Position numbers and translations under genes: made by a program. The notes beneath the pieces were generated by a model, which worked only from the letters and a program-made list of their open reading frames with translations, was not told where the DNA came from and made no database searches. Source: Amphiura filiformis (Eukaryota > Echinodermata > Ophiuroidea > Amphilepidida > Amphiuridae). From it: a DNA stretch of 64,000 nt. The stretch is from positions 13,623,594-13,687,593 of the forward strand of contig NC_092647.1 of the NCBI RefSeq assembly GCF_039555335.1, written 5' to 3'. This document shows positions 11,252 to 23,504 of this stretch, piece by piece (position 1 is the first letter of the stretch; the number at the start of each line of letters is the position of its first letter).

Positions 11252-11866
11252 TACGGTAAAACAGCAAATCACATGCACTTTGTACGGTAAAACAGCAAAT
11301 CACATGCACTTTGAACGGTAAAACAGCAAATCACATGCACTTTGAACGGTAAAGCAGCAAATCACATGCACTTTGCACGGTAAAACAGCATATCGCGTGC
11401 ACTTTACACGGTAAAACAGCATATCACATGCACTTTGAAAGGTAAAACAGCAAATCACATGCACTTTGAACGGTAAAGCAGCAAATCACATGCACTTTAC
11501 ACGGTAAAACAGCATATCGCGTGCACTTTGCACGATTAACAACATATCACATGCACTTTGCACGGTAAAACAGCAAATCACATGCACTTTGCACGGTAAA
11601 ACAGCAAATCACATGCACTTTGAACGGTAAAGCAGCAAATCACATGCACTTTACACGGTAAAACAGCATATCACATGCACTTTGAAAGGTAAAACAGCAA
11701 ATCACATACACTTTACACGGTAAAACAGCATATCGCGTGCACTTTGCACGATTAACAACATATCACATGCACTTTGCACGGTAAAACAGCAAATCACATG
11801 CATGCACGTTGACCGGATGAGCAAATCACAGGCACTTTGAACGGTAAAACAACATATCACATGCAG
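11252..11866. repeat. 31-bp satellite array, right part
   Basis: Same 31-bp monomer as at 1-2391, about 19 copies, resuming with TACGGTAAAACAGC directly at the transposon's right end. The last copies decay (a GATGAGCAAATCACAGGC variant near 11815) and the array fades at about 11866. Confidence 0.95.
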
Positions 11867-13217
11867 TATTATCCATTACATCCATAGTATATTGTAGTAT
11901 ATATCCAAAACTGGCCAAATGTCACCACTTTCGTTCAACGCAAAGATAAGTTAATCCCATATCAAGCATTATAGATATATATTCCACGTCAGCGCAGCAA
12001 ATATGCATTATACTGGATCCAAAACTAAGAAACATCTTCTTGCTACAACAACAAACGCATCACTATCCTTGTAAATGAACACAACCTCTAAATATACTCC
12101 CTTAAAACCATGAAATATGCCATAAGAACACCATTACACTTTAAAGTCTCTCAATAAAACAGGTTTAGTTCTGCTATTAGGTGAACTAATGATACCTTGT
12201 AATTGTAATGGGAGAGGCGACAGTACCAATTGGGACGATTTGTACACCGGTTTAACAACACACAATGATTCCATTCCGGTGTTTTTACGAGCTAAAGTAC
12301 ACTATTTAGGCAGATATATAGAATCGTGTCTTGACCACATAGAAATAAGTTAAGAAAGATTATGGTCATTTGCTTTCTCAAATAAAACATATTAACTTTG
12401 GTAGTATCATGTATAGTATGTTTGATAAAGCCCATAACAAGAGCTTACGACCATTACGGTATACGCAAATCATCTTTTAGACTCGACTTACACGGCATTG
12501 CAGGCATAGATATTGCCGGGTAGATATTGCCAAAGTGTCGTCAATAAGCTTCGTTCTTGTACATGTATAGGCGCAACATTAATATAAATATTCAACAACA
12601 TAGTTTAATAGGATTTTTTTTTCATTTTAAGCAGTAATAACGAGGTAAAGTGAAAGACACTCCACTGCTAACATGACACAAAACTGTACAGCTTATCAGG
12701 CTACCATATCCAATCACCAAACCAAGTTGATCGGTTATTGTGTTTAAGCTGCAGAGTGGATTAATGGAATTTAGGCAAAATGTAGGCAAAATATACAAAT
12801 AAGCTCATTAATATTCATAAATATGCAAATAACATGACACAAAACTATACAGCACATCAGGCCACCATATCCAATCACCAAAACAAGTTTGAAGTTGAAC
12901 GGTTATTGCGTTTAAGCTGCGTTTAAGACCCACATATAGGTAATCTGAGGGCCAAAAATTGTATTGTTATGATTGACAGACACAATTTCAATCAATGACA
13001 AAATTAATCTTTGTGATCGAGCACAAAACAAACGTATTATATATCAATTTTGAATTTAGCCTGAATTCGTAAATATGGCCCTCTCACCCTTTTTTGGTTC
13101 AAAGCTGTTTTTACAATTAACTATTAATCAAACGTTCGTGCTATTTAAACGTAAAACGGCCATTCCATCTTTCACAAAATGTGTTATTTGTTACGTTAGC
13201 CCAAACACATCATTATG
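11867..13217. other. Non-coding AT-rich DNA with one direct repeat
   Basis: No convincing coding frame. A direct repeat of about 85-95 bp (12671-12752 and 12830-12925) shares AACATGACACAAAACT, CCATATCCAATCACCAAA and GTTTAAGCTGC, probably two copies of a dispersed element. The rest looks unique. Confidence 0.6.
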
Positions 13218-13290
13218 AGATACTGCCACTAACGGTAAAGACCTGGATTCATAAAGAACGGATCGCTGGTTCGAGTCCCATAGCCGCGGA
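13218..13290 (+). pseudogene. tRNA-derived fragment
   Basis: The 3' half resembles a tRNA: GGTTCGAGTCCC (B-box/T arm) at 13267-13278 followed by ATAGCCGCGG. A partial A-box-like GGTAAAGACCTGG lies upstream. The 5' acceptor strand does not pair with the 3' strand, so this is a degenerate tRNA pseudogene or the head of a SINE. Confidence 0.5.
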
Positions 13291-13549
13291 AATTATTTTC
13301 TTTTCATAATGTATGATTGCATTCCGAAATGGGTCACTTGTCGGTAGCCTAAATTATGTATCAGTGCCCTTAATGAGATTTTTGTTTTGTGTACGGTCTG
13401 CCCCTCAAAGAGTAAGTAGGTCAATGCGAGTCATCTACAGATTGGAAATGATATAAATGAGACACGTGCAATATTATATACACAAAATGAAGACTAATAA
13501 TGGCGGGAACATGAATGATTAATAATAGTCACCATAATATTGTGAGCGA

Positions 13550-13680
13550 CTGCTCAGTGCCAAAAGTGGGTAAGTGCAATAGCTGCCCTGTGAACATTTG
13601 CCAATTTACACACAGTATATTGTACTCACATGGCAGCTACACATCAGCTATTGCACTTGCCCACTTCTGGGACTGAGCAG
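13550..13680. repeat. 131-bp inverted repeat
   Basis: CTGCTCAGTGCC and AGTGGGTAAGTGCAATAGCTG (left arm) are the inverse of CAGCTATTGCACTTGCCCACT and ACTGAGCAG (right arm), with few mismatches. Inside, GCTGCCCTGTGA pairs with TCACATGGCAGC. Either a small MITE or a transcribed hairpin; the open frame across it is not meaningful. Confidence 0.8.
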
Positions 13681-13980
13681 CCGATATTTAATTCCATATA
13701 TTGGATATCCCATAATGCAATATTCCAGGGCACCGTGTACTCTCATCCTTGGAGCAAGAGTTCGAGAGCGGCGCAGGAAAACTGACATTCGACTATGGAT
13801 ATGGACAGTATAGTAAACGGTAAAGTCCGTGTTGAAACAAAAGCGATATCATTATGGTGCTAGGTTATGATTATCCACTTGTCAGTCATTCATCTTTCTC
13901 CAATTACTCGCAGCCTGGTAGATGAACTGTCGCCTCAACTCATCACTTTATTGCATACGGTAAAATGTCCTTTATTACCG

Positions 13981-14220
13981 TTTTTCTAGGCCTGTTGATC
14001 ACGGCGTAACCAAGGAAAGGGACAGCCCATCCCCATACCCGTCATAAGTCTTGCACCCTGCACCCCCCCGGATACTGGCCGACCTGATATTTAAGATTTT
14101 ATTACTTTTTGTACTTTTAGCCCATTTCGAAATTCGCCTCGCCCTCCCCCCCGGGCCTTCCCTCTTGCTCCCCCCTTTCCCCACCCCTATGAAAAGTCCT
14201 GGCTATACGTCACTGTTGAG
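13981..14220. repeat. C-rich dispersed repeat fragment
   Basis: Contains runs of C (CACCCCCCCGG, CCTCCCCCCCGGG) between ordinary AT-rich sequence and ends with TCCTGGCTATACGTCACTG. Such C-rich blocks recur in reverse at 38930-39110. No coding capacity is supported. Confidence 0.35.
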
Positions 14221-14469
14221 AATGTAATAGGATGCGTCTTTTTATCTTTAGGAAGGTGACATTTATCAGATGTCTAAAGATTTTCTTTTGGTTTGTGTGT
14301 GTTTTAAAATCGGTTTTACTTATTTGTTGGCGGAATAATTCAGAAATTAAAGCGGTCACTTTTTGCACTTGCAGTATCGATATTGGCAACAGGCGTAATT
14401 TTAAAATAGGCTCAGTCGTCATCACTTCCTACTGTAATCCAGGCCTAATTTCTCACGCTAACTTAAATT

Positions 14470-14536
14470 TCTCAATCCTAATCCTAAACCTAATCTGATC
14501 CCAGCCTGATCCTAACCTAAACCTAAAACCTAACCA
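14470..14536. repeat. Degenerate CCTAA-type repeats
   Basis: About ten loose copies of CCTAA/CCTAATC (for example CCTAACCTAAACCTAAAACC). They resemble the C-rich strand of degenerated telomere-like repeats. Compare the TTAGGG tract at 43950-44115. Confidence 0.55.
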
Positions 14537-15586
14537 TAATTCTAATATCATGGGTGATAGGAATCTTATTGGTGCTAGTTGGCACCCTCATTCCGAGATA
14601 TCCAAGGTCAAAGTTTACACAGGGGTCAAAATCTACGACTTATCAGTCTGGAGTTATTGGCGAAACGGTCAAAGGTCAACATCGGCTCTACACAGGTCAA
14701 GACAGAAAATTTCCTCCGATTTTGAATTTTAATATGGTCTCAAATTGTTTGTCTTGTTATAACAATCAAAAAAGAATAGTTTGCACTACTTAGTATATAT
14801 GACATTTATTTACCTACAGGTAACACATAGCGACAGAACATTTTTAATTTTGACCCGAGATATAGGCATATCTCCAAATGCCCACGGATACCCACTGGGC
14901 ATGGCACCCGTCAAATTCTTTGTTAACTCACCTGAAACTATTACTTAAAGCAAAAAAAAAAAATGATAGTCATGCCCAAATTTACACTTAAGGGTAGACG
15001 CGGTATTGTTGGTCGAAGCAGACAAAATATCGATTTTCATTATCTAAATCAATATATTATTGAAAAATAGCACTTTCATGTTTTGCACAAGTTTATTCCA
15101 CAAATCTTACACTTTGAAAACTTGCTTGTTTTATTGTTGTTAATGAGTTATGTACGTTTTACAAAAGTGTTGTTGTTTCAGCCCTCTTTACAACATAACT
15201 CAAGAACCACAGGACATACAAAAGCATATCGGTAATATCTGAATTCGTCTATCTACACACTCGCTATGAAATGATCCATGCAATTTTTGCCAAAGCTTAC
15301 TACCATTCGCAAGATGCTGTGAACTACCAAATCGCAACAGTTTAAAATAGTTGCTAACCATCTACTTGACTAAATTGATCAGAGACATGAAAGACAAGAC
15401 GAGATCAGATCGCGACAGTTTGTTTACAAAATATAGTTGCTCTTTTACTGGATGCATTTAAGTAACGATATACCACCAGCACCACCACTGATGAGACGAC
15501 ACTGCAACTTATATTAGATGTTCGTTAGACGATATCAATTATAAATCAGGACACCTACACATCATTAGGGCGATATACCTACAACA
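14537..15586. other. Upstream region of the Hox gene
   Basis: AT-rich, no supported gene. 14590-14760 has AAGGTCAAAG and GGTCAAAGGTCAAC motifs typical of dispersed repeats in this window. The last 350 bp before the Hox ATG look unique and presumably contain the promoter and 5' UTR. TATAAA at 15540-15545 is 41 bp before the ATG, which would leave an unusually short leader, so it is only a weak TATA candidate. Confidence 0.35.
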
Positions 15587-16187
15587 ATGAATTTTCTGGA
15601 TTTAGCCTTCCAACATGTCCATAATGCCGACCATGGTCATGGGCCAAATTCGGCAGTGGTTAGCAAAAATGATAAGGTTCAAGATTTGAGTCTTGTTAAA
15701 GAAGAAGAATTGGATTATGCTACACGAGAATCATCATCAGACTATATTTACGGGAACCAAAGCAACTATTCAACTTGCGGCTTACTACCAGTTGCAGACG
15801 ATACAAAATTACATGATAATGATTCAGACAATGTAAACAGACAACAAAATTGTCGCATTGGATCTCCCGCGGAATATCTAGATCTGGACACTACCACAAG
15901 CTCTCGTTTTACCCAAATTTGTGCAATAAGTCATGTTGTACCGCTTCAGCATAGTCAAGGAGATATCTCTTCAACGACTCCTGTTTCGATCGATTCTCCT
16001 CATATTCATGATACTAAAAGTTACCAGGCTAGTCTCAAAGATCATCAAGAAGATGAAGAAGAAATGGCAGATGGTGATATTCACAATTTGAAAGTCAAAG
16101 ACTGCGATGGCGAAGTAACCTCAACGACCTGCCTGACCAATGGGTCCCGAGTTGTATACCCGTGGATGAAAGTATGCCCTAGTCCAA
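15587..16187 (+). CDS. Hox gene exon 1, with YPWM hexapeptide
   Basis: First coding exon of a central-class Hox transcription factor. ATG at 15587 has A at -3 and opens a 200-codon frame plus one base up to a donor CCAA/GTAAGA at 16187/16188. The encoded N-terminus is Asp/Glu/Ser-rich (SLVKEEELDYATRESSSDY, then HQEDEEEMADGD) and poorly conserved, as in most Hox proteins. It lacks the SSYF-type start seen in many Hox proteins. The hexapeptide YPWMK is at residues 191-195 and is the contact for PBC-class cofactors such as Exd/Pbx. The donor phase (1) matches the acceptor of the homeobox exon, giving SPS-KTASTKQ across the junction. The intron position just after the hexapeptide is typical of Hox genes. 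I do not assign a paralogue number. Confidence 0.9.
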
Positions 16188-16334
16188 GTAAGATATCATA
16201 AGTCATGTAAATAGGTAATATAATAGGGTCCACAACTTATAAGTTTCCCCTAATACTTTTTAAAATAAGTCTAAAATATACGAAATGTATTAATGTAAAA
16301 AGTTATGTATTATATTCCTTATTTGTTTTACCCA

Positions 16335-16577
16335 TGTGGACCAATTTATAATAGCGTCACACATCATGACATCATTGCGTTCAGTCACAATGGTTAATTG
16401 TGTTAGAAAAGGAGCCGTTTTAAAAGTTGCACATAGCAGTCAGGTTTTCTTTAACAGACACGTATTGTTTGACTCCTATAAATTCAGATGCAACTTTTAA
16501 CACTGTTTAAAACGGTGAACCATTGTGACCATGGTGACTGAACGCAATGGCGTGGTGACGCTATAATTTGGTCCATA
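16335..16577. mobile_element. Foldback MITE, 243 bp
   Basis: The ends ATGTGGACCAATTTATA and TATAATTTGGTCCATAT are inverse. Pairing continues through AGCGTCAC, CATTGCGTTCAGTCAC, ACAATGGTT and AAAAGTTGCA, so the whole element is a near palindrome. A damaged relative sits at 44873-45100, and the core AAAAGTTGCA...TGCAACTTTT recurs at 63398-63500. Confidence 0.85.
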
Positions 16578-16739
16578 TGTTACTGTATGTGTAAAACAAA
16601 ATTAGGCCTACTCTACACATAATATTTACACGTTTGCAACTTTGCATTTCGTCAAATATTTTTCGATTTATTTACAAAAAGTATTTAAGGGGGAACTTAA
16701 GCCTATAAGTTATGGAACCTATATTTTGTTCAATCTGCA

Positions 16740-17260
16740 TGTGGAACCTTTTTCTTATACAAAGTGGTATGGGTATGCTCCCCCGGGATTTTGAGGTGGT
16801 GGGTCTCTGGAAATCAACGTCGTACCGGTAAAAGGGGTCTTTTGTAGTTGCGAACAGTAAACATGGTAAAAATCAAGGGTCTTTTTGGGTGAAAACCACC
16901 TTAATAAAACCAGAAATGCGCGGAATGAGCAATTTAGGGGTCTTTTTTAATTGTCTTTTTTAATTATCTTTTATTAGTGTATAGTGCGGTCATCTCGCCT
17001 ATTTAAACACTACTATAGTGTATCGAATTTGGGTCGCCTGCATGCTGCACAGGTAGACCTTAACCGTGGCCAAGGTACTTGGCTGGTACTGTTTAGTACC
17101 AGGGGAGTACCAGTGTGGTATCAGTGCAGTAGGGGCCTACCACTGCTGGTGAGTCCTATACAGTAGCAGCATTAGTACCGTGTAGGTACTCTGGGTGTAC
17201 CAGTTAGGTGTACCTGTGCACATGGTTCAGGCGGCCGTAATATGCAGTGTATAATTAAAG
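16740..17260. repeat. Repeat-derived intron DNA with GTACC-rich patch
   Basis: 16745-16975 has GGGTCTTTT motifs (AGGGGTCTTTTGTAG, AGGGTCTTTTTGG, AGGGGTCTTTTTT) typical of a decayed dispersed element. 17065-17230 is rich in GTACC/GGTAC in both orientations (GGTACTTGGCTGGTAC, AGTACCAGGGGAGTACC). No function is inferred. Confidence 0.35.
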
Positions 17261-17288
17261 GTACATGTTAACCAGTCAATGCTTCAAA

Positions 17289-17655
17289 TTAAAAGGGCAT
17301 TCCGTGATCCACAGCCTCATCCCCCACTTTTCTCAAAAAAGTCGAGATTTGTATAACCATTGGAAACCTCTGGCTACATAATGTTTATGTACAAAAAAAG
17401 TGTTGTAGGTTAATTCGTTCAGCAAAATTATCGTCAAATTTGAATTACGTTCTGGTTTACCAGAACGTAATTACAACAGTCATGACAGTGGCCTATGCAT
17501 GGGGAGCAGTGTAATACACACAATCAAGCAGTACTCCCAAACGCAAAATCGGAAAGAACTGAAATGTTGGAAATAAGCTTTTTAAGATATAAGATAAGAT
17601 ATTTACAGAAAATGTCATAAAAAGAGGATACTAGGATTACGAAATACTCCTTTAA
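17289..17655. mobile_element. TTAA-flanked MITE, copy 1
   Basis: Left end TTAA then AAGGGCATTCCGTGATCC; right end GGATTACGAAATACTCCT then TTAA. The ends are imperfect inverses and the TTAA is duplicated, as for piggyBac or Kolobok superfamily elements. It contains the block CCTCATCCCCCACTTTTC and the palindrome around GTTCTGGTTTACCAGAAC. A second copy lies at 44174-44505 in opposite orientation. Confidence 0.85.
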
Positions 17656-19144
17656 GCACATTAAAATGATTTCAATTAGAAATGTTTTGTACACTTCACC
17701 ACAAAGTAGGCCTAATGATCATATAAAAATGCAGATTTTGCATTTTGACTAATAGCATTTAGTTTATGTGTGAAGGCGTGTGTAGGGTGGGCATGAAGAG
17801 GTATACGTTTTCGTATTTTGTTTACGTTAATGATGGGGTGTGTGTGGGTGATTTCCCCAAAACCACGACAATTCTCCATATCCTGCATCGCACTGATTTC
17901 CCAGGTCAATTAATGGTTTCAGTCATCTATAATTATTATTAACCCTAACACCGACCGTGCTCTTTTGCTCTCGGAAGTTAAAGTAGATAAGAAAAAGGAG
18001 AGAAGATGAACAAAGAAGTCACTTAGTACCCCCAGGATTCGCTGACCCGGACAGCGACTCCGTGCGTATATGACTTAGAGTGATTGCGTCATCACATCAC
18101 GTGGGATGCACCCATGCCCGGTGGTTTTGCTTGTGGTATTTCGTGGTAAAAGACAAACAAACAAATATCCCTCCCGAACCACGACAACTGTCCATATCCT
18201 GCCCTGCATCGCACTGATTTCCCAGGTCAATTAATGCTTCCAGGCCAGTGTCCTGTTTGAGCACATCTATATTATTAATCATCACAAACAAACAAACAAA
18301 CAAACAAATACTTGTTGATGAAAAAAATCTCAATTCATTAAATGGGACATCAATATAAATTATTTCTGCTCTGGTATAGGAAACATTTCTTACTGCGTGA
18401 ATTGGTTTTACACAGAGAAGCATTAATTTAAAAGTACTGTAGGCCTATAAGTCTGAAAGATCATAACACATTTTGATTTTATTTTTGATTTTGAAACCTT
18501 GGCACATTTTGATCACCTAAGTTCCTAACCCAGCAAGCAAAAATAATTTGACAGACAATGTTTATACAGAAAACATTAAAATTCTCAACCGAGCCCGGCT
18601 TTCCTTTTTAAAGGGAAGTTTTATTTCCTACTCTCTCGAGCTCTCACTCTTTCTTTGCTTCAATGCAAGAAGTTCAATGCTATTTCACAAATTACAGCAA
18701 CGTGGAGTCACGTATTGTTCTGACCCTGTTCATGCTTTGCTTCGTTCAATGGAACCCTAGTGTAAATGAGATGGATAGATATATAAATGTATTGTGGCAA
18801 CATCGTTATCAAATGTTATGCCTTGTCTCTATGGTACATTTTTTACTTTATGTAAGACTTTTTAAACCCCAAAACCATTTTTTTAAAGCCAAAGAACTTT
18901 AAGTATTGTATATGTTCTACTGCACCTATATTAAACTTGAGCTTTGTTTATTGATCCCGTTTTGGTGATGAAATTATCATAAATCGTAACCCCACCTAAA
19001 CCAGTCAGCACTTTTAAAACATGCTAAATAATACATTTAATCAGCTTGAGAGGTTCAAATACCGACATACTTGAATTATGAGGACTGTACATGCATCTTA
19101 TAAAATTAATCGTATTTCTATTTAAATCTTTCATTAAATAAGAT
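17656..19144. other. Intron DNA with one direct repeat
   Basis: 17862-17930 and 18175-18245 share ACCACGACA and the run CATATCCTGC...ATCGCACTGATTTCCCAGGTCAATTAATG. (CAAA)n lies at 18288-18307. The rest is AT-rich and unremarkable. Confidence 0.5.
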
Positions 19145-20855
19145 ACAGCATATACTTAAGGGTTCTTTTCAGAACCACCAATCTGTCATTAGATAAGAGA
19201 TATCCCATTTGAAGCCTCTTTTCAGAGCCACCAATCTTTCATTTGATAAGAGAAAGGAGAACTTGAAGGGCTCTTTTCAGGGCCACCAATCTTTCATTAG
19301 ATAAGAGAGCCCATTTGAAGGGCTCTTTTCAGAGCCACCAATCTTTCTTTAAATAAGAGATGCTGACATGGCTTTTTTTTGTAGCTATACAGTAGCAATC
19401 TTTCATTAAATAAGAAATTAGCCCACTCGAAGGGCTCTTTGCATTGCTACCATTCTTTCATTAGATAAGAGATAGTCCACTAGAAAGACTCTTTTCAGAG
19501 CCACCAATATTTCATTGGATAAAAGATAGTCTACTGGAAGGGCTTTTTTCAAAGCCACAAATATTTCATTAGATAAGAGATAGCCCACTTGATGGGCTCG
19601 TTTCCGGGCCACCAATCTTTCATTAGATAAGAGATAGTCCACTGGAAGGGCTCTTTTCAGAGCCACCAATCTTTCATTGGATAAGACATAGCTCACTGGA
19701 AGGGCTCTTTTCAGAGCCACCAATCTTTCATTAGATAAGAGATAGCCCATTTGAAGGAGCTCTTTTCCAGAACCACCAATCTTTCATTGAATAAGAGATA
19801 GTCCACTTGAAGGACACTTTTCAGAGCCACCAATCTTTCATTATATAAGAGATATCCCATTTGAAGCGCTCTTTTCAGAGCCACCAATCTTTGATTGGAT
19901 AAGAGACATGATAAATTGAAGGGTTCTTTTCAGAGCCACCAATCTTTCATTGGATAAGAGATAGTCCACTTGAAGGGCTCTTTTCAGAGCCACCAATCTT
20001 TCATTGGTTAATCCACTGGACAAAATGCTGGAAGGGCTTTTTAGAGCTACCAGTCTTTCATTAGATAAGAAGTATACTCGAAGGGCTCTTTTCATTGCCA
20101 CCATTATTTCATTAGATAAGTGATAGCCCACTGGACGGGCTCTTTTCAGAGCCACCAATCTTTCATTAGATAAGAGATATGCCACTGGAAGGACTCTTTT
20201 CAGAGCCCCCAATCTTTCATTGGATAAAAGATAGTCCACTTAAAGGACTCCTTTTATTGCCACCAATCTTTCATTAGATAAGAGACAGTCCACTGGAAGG
20301 ACTCTTTTCAGAGCCACCAATCTTTCATTGGATAAAAGATAGTCCACTTAAAGAACTCCTTTCATTGCCACCAATCTTTCATTAGATAAGAGACAGTCCA
20401 CTGGAAAGACTCTTTTCAGAGCCACCAATCTTTTATTGAATAAGAGATAGCCCACATGAAAGGGCTCTTTCAGGGCCACAAATCTTTCATTGGATAAGAG
20501 AATTTCCACTGGAAGGGCTCGTTACAGGGCAACCGATCTTTCGTAGGATAAGAGATAGCCCACTCGAAAGGCTCTTTTCAGAGCCACCAATCTTTTTTCT
20601 ATATGAGGTAGTCCACTGGAAGGGCTCTCACCAATCTTTCATTTGATAAGAGATGGTCTACTGCATGGAAGGACTCTTTACAGAGCCACCAATCTTTCAT
20701 TTTTAAGACATTGCTCATTGGAAGTGCTCTTTTCAGAACCACCAATCTTTCATTGAATAAGAGATAACTCACTTGAAGGACACTTTTCAGAGCCACCAAT
20801 CTTTCATTGGATAAGAGATAGCCCACTTGTAGGGGACACTTTTCAGAGCCACTGA
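19145..20855. repeat. 54-bp minisatellite inside the Hox intron
   Basis: About 30 copies of a unit with consensus segments CTCTTTTCAGAGCCACCAAT, CTTTCATTRGATAAGAGATA and GYCCACTGGAAGGG. Since 54 is divisible by three, the reverse strand carries periodic 18-residue frames (LLSNERLVALKRALPV), but frames are broken repeatedly and there is no start or context for a gene. Copies diverge by 5-20 percent. Confidence 0.93.
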
Positions 20856-22356
20856 GTCAGTAGGAAAGGGCACCTACTTTAAATTATTATGTTTGCCAAG
20901 CAATTTTAAAGTCGTCATTTTTACTTTCGACATGTTTTATTCATGTAACCTGACAAAATCATAGATTTCCTAGAATTTTTACCCATGTTTATCAGACCGT
21001 AACATCTTATGTATCATTTTATTAATGTATATGTCATACAACCCTTGCCTATACGACGTTAGTGCGTGTCGAAATCATGCACTTAGACCTGATTTTAGCC
21101 ATTGTGGATCTTCCGTCTAATGAGAGAGATGAAATAGATAATGTTCATTTATTTGACAACCCATGGGTCCTTTGAGACACACAAGTGTCGCAAATTACGA
21201 ACCTGACACCTATAACAATAAGCATTAACATGATTAACTTGATGAACTCGGACCACTCGGCGAAACACGGGACCACTGACTAATTTGTACGCCGTTTTTA
21301 ATGGAATATTATATGGATATTTCGTTTCAAAGTGATTGTTAGGATTATGATAATAATTCGAGAATTTTATTTTTTTCCTAAAAATATAGGGAAAAATAAT
21401 TTAGTAAAACAAAACAAGCATCATGGTGTTCAAACAGGTCTGCAGCCAGGTTTTTTTTTTGTTTGTTTGTGGTGCTTCCCCCAAAATATGGACCTTTTTC
21501 CAAGCAAAATTCGCTTCCTGCATCCCCATAACCCCATTCAAATGGTATTTTTACAGTACTGGTTTGAATGGTTTAACATGAAAAAGTGGTCCCTTTGTTA
21601 AAAATCTGTTTTTTTAATTTGGGTCTTTTTTTAAGTAGATTTTATTAACGCTGAAATTGTGTCCTTTTGACGAGGCGAGAGGGTGCGTCCCACACCACCC
21701 TCCCTGTTTATGGATCTGAATTCGAATGTTGAATATTTAGTTTGTGCGGTTCTTTGTTTTGTCAATCAATAAATCAGCCAATCAATAAATAAATAAATAA
21801 ATGATAAGCAACAAATAAAAATAATAATAAATGATGGTAATAAACAGTAAGTAACAAACAATAATACACAATAAAGCAATCAATATTAAATAATCAATAA
21901 ATAAATAATTGTTTAAATAATTAATAATTAATAGACACGAAATAACAAGAAATAAGTAACAAATAAGAAAAATAAAGATTAACAAAATATGCTTATATAG
22001 GCCTATTTCTTAATCTGATATTTCCGAGATGAAATCATCCAAAATGTTATTAGCATTAAATTTGCTCAATATCAACATGATCAAGACACACAAAAACAGA
22101 TACACTGATCATAACGACGATGTTTGACAGGCCAGGTAGCCGTCAGTTCAGGTTCGTCGCTGCCATGCAACACTCTTACCCAGATAGAGTTTCATTGATG
22201 AACATAAACTGGACACCCCTTTGATTTGATATACTTGCTAATGGTTTCTTGTCCATTTCATAATTGGACACTTGATGAAGAGCACACATATATAAAGTGA
22301 CTCTGGTGAAAGATGGATAAAAGCAGAAAAATATCATATCACCGATTAATTTTTAG
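20856..22356. other. Intron DNA, AT-rich, with simple repeats
   Basis: 21436-21700 resembles decayed dispersed repeats (CCCAAAATATGGACCTTTTT). 21780-21980 is dominated by AATA/AAATA motifs. 20856-21330 shows nothing recognisable. Confidence 0.4.
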
Positions 22357-22775
22357 TTAAAGCCATAATGTACGATTTCCATCAAATTTAAAATTTTTGT
22401 TATTTTTACTCAAAATGCTGATATAATAATATTTGACCATTTTTAAATGGTCAAATATTATTAAAAACCGAAACAAATGATAAGATAACGTGAAAGAAAC
22501 CGACTTGTTATTTTATGGTCGTTTAACGTGTAGTTAGTTCTGTGGGGGACGTTTTTAAAAGTGTCCGAATATGACATTATGCTAAAATTGCTCTTTTGAC
22601 ATGACAAACACAACCAATTTGGCTGATACCAAAGGTTGGGTTATCCCCCCTCGAATAGCGAGCGAAGCGAGCAGTGAGCGTATCTGTTAATATTACAAAT
22701 TATATATCAAAAAGTCAGGTTTGCAGATTAACCATTATTTCATTCATATAATACGATCTTACATTATGGCTTTAA
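22357..22775. mobile_element. TTAA-flanked MITE, second family
   Basis: TTAA then AGCCATAATGTACGAT at the left; ATACGATCTTACATTATGGCT then TTAA at the right, inverse with few mismatches. Internal near palindrome ATATTTGACCATTTTTAAATGG. The low-complexity stretch GCGAGCGAAGCGAGCAGTGA is at 22659-22678. Confidence 0.8.
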
Positions 22776-22847
22776 TTTTTTTAAATCCAAAATGGCTGGT
22801 ATCAATGACTTTTCAATTCTTTAGCGGATGTTATTTTTTTTTCGGAA

Positions 22848-23135
22848 AGGATCCCAAAATATGAGGGGTTAAAGTGTTTTCACAAAACTTAGGGGTCCAT
22901 AAAATTATCAAAAGGCTTGTGACTAAGCGGTATTAAAATATTGGCTAAAATTGCATTTTTGGCCTTAATTCGCTTCCTTGACTCATTTTTTATAAATCAA
23001 TGTTTTAATATTAAGACGTACACTGTATAGCAGAGTATAGTTATTTGTTTTAAAATGAATACATTTCGGTATTTATATCCCAAAATATGAGGGATCATAA
23101 TGTTTTCACAAAACTTATAGGGGTCCTTTTTTCAG
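22848..23135. repeat. Direct repeat pair
   Basis: CCCAAAATATGAGGG plus TTTTCACAAAACTTA...GGGGTCC occurs at 22853-22905 and again at 23080-23127. Probably two remnants of one dispersed element. Confidence 0.6.
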
Positions 23136-23504
23136 TTTTAAAACTGGAAAAAAATATGGCTCCTATCATCCAATCCAATCGCCTTAAAATGTTTTTCATT
23201 TCTTGCAAAATAATCGTAATTATTACATAAATACATCCACTACATAAGAAATGGTCAACAGTAGCAGAAAACCAGAAACGCACTAACACCCCAACCCCAC
23301 ATGCGCGTGCACCACCCATATCCACATGCAATCCAATCCGCCATCACCTACACGACCCTTTCTTATGCTTTCAGATCAAATTGCAACATAAATAGTAAAG
23401 GACCTAATGTAAACTTTCCGTTTCTGGGAATCTCATTATAACATAAAATAATCGTTAACAACATGTTTCAAATTTAACATCCAAAATTAACAAATTATTA
23501 GATG

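Noticed and set aside
19418-20826. Reverse-strand frames with 18-residue repeats as a repeat-protein gene
   Set aside because: Broken by stops and shifts, lies in a Hox intron, and follows directly from a 54-bp tandem unit.
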